Positions 1-4,456 of a DNA stretch of 12,169 nt are shown here, piece by piece; positions within the stretch are counted from its first letter, which is position 1, and every line of letters begins with the position of its first letter. The position numbers were made by a program, and so were the translations under genes. The notes beneath the pieces were generated by a model that was not told the DNA's origin, searched no databases, and saw only the letters and a list, made by a program, of their open reading frames with translations. The stretch comes from CAYOKT01 sp964404605 (GTDB taxonomy: Bacteria; Electryoneota; Electryoneia; Electryoneales; Electryoneaceae), in assembly GCA_964404605.1 (NCBI GenBank), contig CAYOKT010000082.1, positions 1 through 12,169 of the forward strand, written 5' to 3'.

Positions 1-248
1 GCTTCCGCCGTTTCGCCGCCACCGCCCGCCGCCACGCCGCCCTCCGGTCCGGTTTTCTCCGCCGGCTCGCTGACCGGCACCCCGCCTGTGTCCGCCGCTT
101 CGGCGACGGCTTCCGCCGTTCCGCTCGACGCCGCGAACAGCGCATCGACCTCTTGCCTAACCTGGTGCGAGAAGAGCGCGCCGCCGAGGAGTGCCGTGAT
201 GACGAGCGCGGCGGCCAGGCCAACGAGTACGATCAGAACGATTTTCAC
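1..248 (-). CDS. Membrane-anchored hypothetical protein, N-terminal part only (runs off left edge)
   Basis: The reading frame starts at a GTG (248-246) and stays open to the window edge, giving 82 codons. An AGAAGGA-type ribosome binding site lies about 5-8 bases upstream. Residues 1-23 are a hydrophobic segment (KIVLIVLVGLAAALVITALL), which looks like a signal anchor. A short polar stretch (SHQVRQEVDALF) follows, then an Ala/Gly/Glu/Pro-rich low-complexity linker. No catalytic motif is visible in this part. The organisation (N-terminal TM, then RxEV-type helix) loosely recalls DUF6544-type membrane-anchored proteins, but I cannot confirm that. It lies 76 bases downstream of the methyltransferase remnant on the same strand, so the two may be co-transcribed. 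Confidence 0.6.
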   Translation of the reverse strand, partial: MKIVLIVLVGLAAALVITALLGGALFSHQVRQEVDALFAASSGTAEAVAEAADTGGVPVSEPAEKTGPEGGVAAGGGGETAE

Positions 249-324
249 TGTTTTCCTTCTCCGTTTTCTCCGCTATACAAAGTTAAACTGGTTGTCCCTA
301 TCGCCGCCCTCTGCACCACGCCAC

Positions 325-567
325 TCACCACAACCCGGGCACGAGGCGGAAGCGTGTCCGCCGGGTGTACTCCGTGTAGCCGTCCAGCCTGTGCAGGAGC
401 ATCCGTTCCTCGAACGATGTCCGCAGGGCGAGGAGCAGCGCGATGGAGCCCACCGGGAGAAACGTCCACCACGAGCCGAGCACCAGCGGGAAGATGAGCT
501 GGAAAAGCCCGCGCAAGAGCAGAAGAGGCGGGGAAGCGGCGTCCGCCTTCGGAATATCCCCAGCCAA
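325..567 (-). CDS. C-terminal remnant of an isoprenylcysteine carboxyl methyltransferase-like (ICMT/PEMT) membrane enzyme
   Basis: These 80 codons begin at a TTG (567-565) with a good AGGAAAGGAG ribosome binding site 6 bases upstream. The last ~55 residues match the C-terminal signature of bacterial ICMT/phospholipid-methyltransferase-like proteins as I know it: a hydrophobic segment with LGSWWTFLP (30-38), a helix ending in R-x3-EER (R49, E53-E54), then GYTEY (63-67) and RFRLVPGLW (72-80). Family members are usually about 150-220 residues with several TM helices and an upstream R-x-P-x-Y S-adenosylmethionine motif. That half is absent in all three minus frames upstream. LLLLRGLFQL (15-24) could be the original first TM helix, joined to the C-terminus by an internal in-frame deletion. 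It is probably non-catalytic: a decaying gene or a small membrane peptide. An ATG further upstream in frame (717) exists but has no comparable ribosome binding site. Confidence 0.55.
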   Translation of the reverse strand: MAGDIPKADAASPPLLLLRGLFQLIFPLVLGSWWTFLPVGSIALLLALRTSFEERMLLHRLDGYTEYTRRTRFRLVPGLW

Positions 568-688
568 TATGAACTCCTTTCCTGATCCTGTCGTGGCCGG
601 CTCCTGCGAATTCTCCGGGGCCTGCTCCAAGCGCCCCTGCGGCCGGGTTTCCGGGGCCGGAGGGTGGGCGACAGGAGCACACTCCCAA

Positions 689-717
689 AATAGACGGAAT
701 CGTGCCGCTCGTGTCAA
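689..717 (-). promoter_or_regulatory. Candidate sigma70 promoter (TTGACA / TCTATT, 17-bp spacer)
   Basis: On the minus strand a perfect TTGACA (717-712) is followed after 17 bases by TCTATT (694-689), a 4/6 match to TATAAT. It points toward the 80-codon methyltransferase remnant starting at 567 and the membrane protein starting at 248. The predicted leader would be about 115 bases. It lies beyond the hairpins that follow the CcdA-like gene, consistent with a separate transcription unit. Assigned from sequence match only. Confidence 0.45.
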
Positions 718-737
718 CCATTCCGCCCGGCAGAGGA

Positions 738-776
738 CCGGCCGGGAGCGCCCCGGCCGGGGTGCCGCCGGGCGGC
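738..776 (-). terminator. GC-rich tandem hairpins downstream of the CcdA-like gene
   Basis: A perfect 9-bp stem (CCGGCCGGG at 738-746 and CCCGGCCGG at 752-760) encloses a 5-base loop. A second inverted repeat (GCCGCC 764-769, GGCGGC 771-776) lies beside it. They begin about 40 bases past the stop of the CcdA-like gene on the minus strand. There is no U-tract after them, so this is not a classical intrinsic terminator. It could be a GC-rich terminator or a 3'-end stabiliser. The rest of 568-814 holds no gene I can support. Confidence 0.35.
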
Positions 777-814
777 GGGATGCGGGGAGGGACCGGGCGG
801 AGCCGCCATTCGGC

Positions 815-2116
815 TTACAGCGGGAGGAAGCGGTAATAGCCGTTGATGAAGTAGAGCCCGACGAGGATCATCGTCACCCCGCCGGCCCACTCGAACGCTC
901 TCTGGTAACGGGAGAGGAACTTCAGGGACTCCAGCCAGCCCATCGCCCATGCGCCGAGGAGCACGGTGACACTTCGCCCGAGGGCGAAGGCGAGGAGGAG
1001 GGCCGCGCCGTAGAGGGGCGAGCCGAACGAGGCGCTGACGAGGAGGAGGGCCATCAGCGCGGGGGTGCAGAAGGGGCAGACGGCGATGGAGTAGGGGACG
1101 CCGAGGAGGAACGCCCCCCAGGCCCCGGCGGTTTTCCGCCCGCGGAAACCGAACCACGGCAGGCGGATCTTCAGCCAGCCGGGCCAGATGAGGCCGAGGA
1201 GGATCAGGAACGGCCCCAGCACCAGCCCCCACCGCGGCCCCATCAGCGCCCTCGCCCAGGTGCCCCCGGCCCCGGCGACCAAGCCGAGGAGCGCGTGGGT
1301 GACCAGTATCCCGAGGACGAAGGCCCCGCCCTGCAGCACAGCGGCGCGTCTCCCCGGGGTCCGGGTGACATAGGCGGCCACCAGCGGAATCGCGGCCAGG
1401 GACACCGGGTTGAAGCTGAAGAGGAGACCGACCAGGAAGGCGAGCCCGATCCCCACGAGATTCGCCTCGGGCAGGGCGTAGAGAAAGGCCAGGCCGGCCT
1501 GCTGCCCGGGCAGGACGAGGGAAAGCGCCCCGCCGAAGAGGAGCAGCGAGGTGAAGAACGGCATCACCTTCGCCACCCCGCTGAGGAAACGGCCGAGCCC
1601 CTCGCTCATCCCCCTGGCGGTGACATACAGCAGGGGCAGGTTGAACAGCCCGGCGAAGAGCAGCGCCGCGAGCAGCGCCGCGACCGGCGAGTCCGCCGTG
1701 ATCGCCAGGCCGGCGGTGACGATGACCAGGGGGAGCATGCAGGCGGGGATGGTCAGGCCCAGCTGCACGGAATCGGGCAGCCGCCCGCCGCCCGGGATCA
1801 CCTTGTGAAACGCGAGATGGGGCACGGGGAGGTAGATGAAACGGGAGATGATGTAGACCAGCCCCATGACGGTGAGGATGATGCTTGGCCGGACGGGGCC
1901 CCAGTCCGGGCGGGGGGTGAGGGCGACGAGACCGGCGAACAGGACCGCCAGCAGGAGGCTGCGGGAGAGCCAGAGGGCGAGCAGGCCGCGCAGCCGTCCG
2001 CGCGGCGGCTCGCCGTGCAGGCGGACGGAGAACAGGGTGTGGGTGGCGATGGTGCAGGGTTCGAAGAACGACAGCAGCCCCAGCAGGGCGGCGGTCGCCA
2101 AGAGGAAAAGGTTCAT
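815..2116 (-). CDS. Tandem CcdA/DsbD-type transmembrane thiol-redox protein
   Basis: This 433-residue, strongly hydrophobic protein looks like two CcdA-like halves fused. CcdA/DsbD membrane domains pass electrons from cytoplasmic thioredoxin across the inner membrane through a Cys pair. Half one (about 1-205) keeps both cysteines in family context: FFEPC (C21) and TIPAC (C126). Half two (about 220-433) has LFSFNPVSLAAIP (233-243), with Asn-Pro where the first Cys is expected, and AVCPFCTPAL (C347, C350) at the second site. A single CcdA is usually about 220-240 residues. The ATG start overlaps the stop of the thioredoxin-like gene by 4 bases (ATGA), so the two proteins are translationally linked and likely partners. 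With the MerR regulator they form one operon. Some CcdA-fold permeases are annotated as metalloid efflux proteins (ArsG-type), so a metal transport role is an alternative. Fold confident, substrate unknown. Confidence 0.85.
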   Translation of the reverse strand: MNLFLLATAALLGLLSFFEPCTIATHTLFSVRLHGEPPRGRLRGLLALWLSRSLLLAVLFAGLVALTPRPDWGPVRPSIILTVMGLVYIISRFIYLPVPHLAFHKVIPGGGRLPDSVQLGLTIPACMLPLVIVTAGLAITADSPVAALLAALLFAGLFNLPLLYVTARGMSEGLGRFLSGVAKVMPFFTSLLLFGGALSLVLPGQQAGLAFLYALPEANLVGIGLAFLVGLLFSFNPVSLAAIPLVAAYVTRTPGRRAAVLQGGAFVLGILVTHALLGLVAGAGGTWARALMGPRWGLVLGPFLILLGLIWPGWLKIRLPWFGFRGRKTAGAWGAFLLGVPYSIAVCPFCTPALMALLLVSASFGSPLYGAALLLAFALGRSVTVLLGAWAMGWLESLKFLSRYQRAFEWAGGVTMILVGLYFINGYYRFLPL

Positions 2117-2388
2117 GCCGCCGCACCGTTATCCAACCGCTGCTCCAGGGTTTCCCGGAGCCGCTTCGCCGAGGGCAGGCCGGCGAAGACGATCTCGCCG
2201 TCGATGGCGATCGCCGGCGTCGTCAGCACGCCCAGGTCCACCGCGTAGTCCACGTTCTCGAGGATGTTCACCTCGCGCCACTCGAGGGCGTCCCCGCCGA
2301 GTTCGAGGGCGAGCTTTCGCAGCACCTCCTTCGCCTGGCCGCACTTGGCGCAGCCCGGCGAGGAGAAGACCTCGACCTTCAGACTCAT
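2113..2388 (-). CDS. Small thioredoxin-like redox-active disulfide protein
   Basis: The protein has 91 residues from the ATG at 2388-2386. That start is preferred because GGGAGGAG sits 5 bases upstream; the adjacent ATG at 2391 is too close to it, and an in-frame ATG at 2415 would only add an Arg-rich tail. It shows a compact thioredoxin/glutaredoxin fold: beta strand VEVFSS, active site C13-A-K-C16, then a helix, and TTPAIAIDG with the expected cis-Pro (P58). The size fits the 'small redox-active disulfide' group, which is cytoplasmic with no signal peptide. It lies between merR and the CcdA-like gene, ending in an ATGA overlap with the latter. It most likely supplies electrons to, or accepts them from, the membrane protein. 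Control by the upstream MerR suggests a role in metal or thiol stress; that part is inference. Confidence 0.85.
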   Translation of the reverse strand: MSLKVEVFSSPGCAKCGQAKEVLRKLALELGGDALEWREVNILENVDYAVDLGVLTTPAIAIDGEIVFAGLPSAKRLRETLEQRLDNGAAA

Positions 2389-2438
2389 CATCTCCTCCCG
2401 CCGCCGCGGCGGCATCGTACAGGTCCGTTCCCCGCCGG

Positions 2439-2900
2439 TTACGCGCCGGCGTCCGCCGGGTTGCGACCCACCGGGTCAAGATCCTCCGGGTTGCGATCCT
2501 GCGGGGACTCCAGCGCATCGAGAATGGGACACTCCGAGGTGGGACCGTCCCCGGTGCAACGGTCCGCCAACTGCCTCAGGGCCGCCTTCAACCGGTGCAG
2601 GTCCCGGACCTTCTCCTCGATGTCCTCCAGCTTCCGGCCGACCACCTCCCGGACATCGCGGCAGGTGGTGCCGGGCTCCACGCGGAGGCCGAGGAGCTCC
2701 CCGATCTCCTTGAGGGTGAACCCGAGTTCCTTCGCCCGTCGGATGAACAGCATCCTCTCGAGGTCCCGCCTGGAGTAGTGGCGGTAGCCCGATTCACGGC
2801 GCCGGGGCGGCGGCATCAGCCCGCGCCGCTCGTAGTAACGGACGGTTTCGACGTTCACCCCCGCCATCTTCGCCAGCCGCCCGATGGGCATCCGGTCCAT
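2439..2900 (-). CDS. merR: MerR-family regulator with the three-cysteine mercury-sensing pattern
   Basis: This protein has 153 residues from the ATG at 2900, with GGGAGG about 6 bases upstream. The winged HTH is at 5-75, including VRYYERRGL (20-28) and SGYRHYS (37-43), with a long dimerisation helix at about 80-112. Cysteines lie at 80, 115 and 124, the last in SECPILDAL. The spacings (35 and 9) equal those of C82/C117/C126, the Hg(II) ligands of Tn21-type MerR. The zinc sensor ZntR has an adjacent Cys-Cys and a His in this loop; here there is one Cys (RCTGDG) and no His, favouring Hg(II) or a similar soft thiophile. The last ~20 residues (two RNP repeats) extend beyond the usual end. It is first in an operon with the thioredoxin-like and CcdA-like genes and should autoregulate. 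Its 5' end is duplicated at 4252-4312. MerR family certain; Hg specificity probable. Confidence 0.85.
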   Translation of the reverse strand: MDRMPIGRLAKMAGVNVETVRYYERRGLMPPPRRRESGYRHYSRRDLERMLFIRRAKELGFTLKEIGELLGLRVEPGTTCRDVREVVGRKLEDIEEKVRDLHRLKAALRQLADRCTGDGPTSECPILDALESPQDRNPEDLDPVGRNPADAGA

Positions 2901-2958
2901 CGCATCCTCCCGCGCTTCGGGTTAAAAAGATAGACCCTGTACCAAGGTACAGAGTCAA
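2840..2958. repeat. 119-bp perfect direct repeat, copy 1 (intact merR side)
   Basis: Every base of 2840-2958 recurs at 4252-4370 in the same orientation, offset 1,412. The copy spans merR codons 1-20, the ribosome binding site, -10, operator dyad and -35. Here it is joined to the rest of merR on the left and to AT-rich foreign DNA on the right. Confidence 0.97.
2927..2958 (-). promoter_or_regulatory. MerR-type promoter/operator of the merR-trx-ccdA operon
   Basis: On the minus strand TTGACT (2958-2953) and TATCTT (2932-2927) are separated by 20 bp. Within the spacer is a perfect dyad, CTGTACC-TT-GGTACAG (2952-2937). An over-long 19-20 bp spacer holding a dyad is the hallmark of promoters that MerR proteins activate by DNA distortion. 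It lies 26 bases upstream of the merR start codon, so the single promoter should serve the whole operon and be autoregulated. The outer edge of the -35 box is exactly the end of the 119-bp direct repeat. Confidence 0.8.
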
Positions 2959-2979
2959 GCCAATCCACGTTGCATGCTC

Positions 2980-3008
2980 TTGTCTCTGATTTTTCTTCTG
3001 TGTTTATT
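2980..3008 (+). promoter_or_regulatory. Weak candidate promoter for the PIN gene
   Basis: TTGTCT (2980-2985) and TTTATT (3003-3008) are 17 bp apart on the plus strand, in the AT-rich leader about 95 bases before the PIN start codon. TATTAT at 3005-3010 is an alternative -10 with a longer spacer. AT-rich DNA yields such matches easily, so this is tentative. Confidence 0.25.
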
Positions 3009-3034
3009 ATATTATCTGGAGCACCTCGAATCCG

Positions 3035-3046
3035 GATAGTACTATC
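3035..3046. repeat. 12-bp perfect palindrome in the PIN-gene leader
   Basis: GATAGTACTATC is its own reverse complement. It lies between the candidate promoter and the PIN start codon (3102), where an operator for autoregulation could sit. No protein can be assigned to it. Confidence 0.4.
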
Positions 3047-3101
3047 ATTGCTGTGGCATAGAGAGAACGGTACGGCACATTCATTTTGATGGTACTTTAC
3101 A

Positions 3102-4250
3102 ATGCTCATATTCCTTGATACAAATATTCTTGCTGCAGATTTTAGGCTATCTGGGCCACTGTTTCGTCTATTACTTGAAAATTTCAGTAATTTTAATTAT
3201 GGATTATGTATTCCTAAAATCGTTTTTATGGAAACAACCAATCTATTTAAGGAAGAACTTTGCAAGGAGACGGATAAGATAAATGGATCTTTGCTAAAAG
3301 TGAAGTACTTAACAGACAAGAGCTATATTTTTCCAATCGATAGACATAATCTTAATAATCTCGTAAATGAATACGAGATGTTTCTTAAGAAGAAATTAGA
3401 GCAATTTAACGTTTCCATATTACCTATTCCAAAAACATCTCACATAGAACTTGTTCGTAGAGATTTGGATCGGCGGAAACCCTTTACTAAGAAAGGTAAA
3501 GGTTATAGAGACGCCCTTATTTGGGAAACTATTTTATCTACAGCAAAAGCAACGAGGAAAGAAATCGCATTTATCACTAATAATTCCAGAGATTTTGCAG
3601 GTGATGATAAGAAGTTACTGCACCCAGACCTTGAAAAAGATTTACAAAACCTTAACTTTGCGAAAGAGAAATTCCATCTTTTTTCAGATCTCGATGATTA
3701 TGTTAATAAGCATATAATGCCGCATTTACCACCTGCTAAAAAAACCATGGCGATATTTCGAGATACGAAATATTCCACATTTGAGAATGCTCTCTACGAA
3801 GCATTACAAACACAATTAATTGGTTATGAAATTGATTCACAAGAAATCGGATTATCATATGAATTTGAAAACCCCACAATCGAATTGGTTAAAAAAGTAA
3901 ATAGTGTAGAAGTTGATCAAGAGGTAAAAACAATATCAAACAACGAAAATGTTCTGAAAATAAGAGCAATGTTGTTATGCAAAATAAATTTACCTGTGGA
4001 TGAGAATAAAATAGAGAAGGTATCATGGAAAGGGCCCATAAGAGCAAAGAAAATATCATGGCAAAAAATAGACAGATATTATATAAAGAAAACAAATAAT
4101 ATGATCGCTATAGAAGTTAATAATATAAATTATAAAAAGTATTGGAACATACAAGCAGAATTGTATGTTACAATAGATGTTAGAGAAAAGAAAATAACTG
4201 GAACAGATGTTTTAGAAGTAAATATAATTAGCCCAAGCAACTCGAAATAG
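3102..4250 (+). CDS. PIN-like (probably DUF4935) endoribonuclease-type protein, horizontally acquired
   Basis: The protein has 382 residues. The N-terminus MLIFLDTNIL is the classic first strand of a PIN nuclease fold, which fixes the start although no good ribosome binding site is visible. Likely metal-binding acidic residues are D6 (LDTN), E44 (FMETTN), D137 (KGYRDALIW) and D164 (ITNNSRDF). The KGKGYRDALIW block and following ITNN strand are typical of the DUF4935 PIN-like group. PIN proteins generally cut RNA using Mg/Mn. Residues about 215-382 are a separate, strand-rich domain of unknown role, perhaps for target or ligand binding. It is much larger than VapC toxins, and no antitoxin-sized gene adjoins it. 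Codon usage is AT-rich, unlike all neighbours. Its stop codon lies 2 bases before repeat copy 2, and its last codons resemble the antisense of merR. Defence or stress RNase is plausible but unproven. Confidence 0.75.
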   Translation: MLIFLDTNILAADFRLSGPLFRLLLENFSNFNYGLCIPKIVFMETTNLFKEELCKETDKINGSLLKVKYLTDKSYIFPIDRHNLNNLVNEYEMFLKKKLEQFNVSILPIPKTSHIELVRRDLDRRKPFTKKGKGYRDALIWETILSTAKATRKEIAFITNNSRDFAGDDKKLLHPDLEKDLQNLNFAKEKFHLFSDLDDYVNKHIMPHLPPAKKTMAIFRDTKYSTFENALYEALQTQLIGYEIDSQEIGLSYEFENPTIELVKKVNSVEVDQEVKTISNNENVLKIRAMLLCKINLPVDENKIEKVSWKGPIRAKKISWQKIDRYYIKKTNNMIAIEVNNINYKKYWNIQAELYVTIDVREKKITGTDVLEVNIISPSNSK

Positions 4251-4312
4251 TGGACGGTTTCGACGTTCACCCCCGCCATCTTCGCCAGCCGCCCGATGGG
4301 CATCCGGTCCAT
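4130..4312 (-). pseudogene. Truncated merR 5' end (stub) fused to antisense PIN-gene sequence
   Basis: From the ATG at 4312 this frame repeats merR residues 1-20 exactly, then continues for 40 codons antisense to the PIN gene before stopping. Residues 21-28 read HYFELLGL where merR has RYYERRGL, so similarity continues past the exact repeat. It keeps the ribosome binding site and promoter of merR and could be translated as a 60-residue peptide. That peptide would hold only the first part of the DNA-binding domain and cannot be a working regulator. Confidence 0.7.
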
Positions 4313-4370
4313 CGCATCCTCCCGCGCTTCGGGTTAAAAAGATAGACCCTGTACCAAGGTACAGAGTCAA
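4252..4370. repeat. 119-bp perfect direct repeat, copy 2 (merR stub side)
   Basis: This copy is identical to 2840-2958. Here the merR codons are cut off after codon 20 and run into the PIN-gene end, while the promoter side joins GC-rich DNA leading to the SLC13 gene. The right-hand junction (4371 onward) is probably the original merR upstream sequence. Confidence 0.97.
4339..4370 (-). promoter_or_regulatory. Second copy of the MerR-type promoter/operator
   Basis: This copy has the same -35 (4370-4365), 16-bp dyad (4364-4349) and -10 (4344-4339) as the merR promoter. It fires leftward through the merR stub and then antisense across the PIN gene. If MerR binds it, the inducing metal would raise antisense transcription over PIN and possibly readthrough into merR. 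The 86 bases between here and the SLC13 stop (4371-4456) show no gene or clear terminator. Confidence 0.7.
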
Positions 4371-4456
4371 CCGCGCGGCCCCGATTCATGCTCCCGGACC
4401 TGCCTCGGCAATAGTATCGCTGCTTCTCCGGTCCCAGGGATGCAGGCGCTCCCGGG

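Larger units (their letters stand above)
2959..4370 (+). mobile_element. AT-rich single-gene insertion (PIN cassette) plus one repeat copy, 1,412-bp unit
   Basis: Base composition changes abruptly at both repeat edges, from GC-rich native DNA to AT-rich DNA (2959-4251) and back. The segment carries one gene on the opposite strand to its neighbours. Recombination between the two 119-bp repeats would release a 1,412-bp circle and restore the merR upstream region. I found no integrase, transposase or convincing terminal inverted repeats, so the element would have to move by host recombination or by an enzyme supplied in trans. The boundary is visible in the sequence; the mobility is inferred. 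Confidence 0.6.

Noticed and set aside
443..2248. Long plus-strand open frame across the CcdA-like and thioredoxin-like genes
   Set aside because: It is rich in Gly/Glu/Arg/Gln with no domain and is the antisense of clearly folded, motif-bearing minus-strand genes; a high-GC artefact.
3102..4250. VapC-type toxin of a toxin-antitoxin pair
   Set aside because: The protein is about three times VapC length and there is no small antitoxin gene beside it; the leader 2959-3101 has no supported coding frame.
2959..4251. Terminal inverted repeats or a transposase marking the insertion as an insertion sequence
   Set aside because: The two ends share only a few bases as inverted repeats, the only gene is PIN-like, and the flanking direct repeat is far too long for a transposon target duplication.
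4371..4456. Terminator after the SLC13 gene
   Set aside because: An imperfect CCCGGGA/TCCCTGGG pairing exists but contains a bulge and lacks a U-tract.
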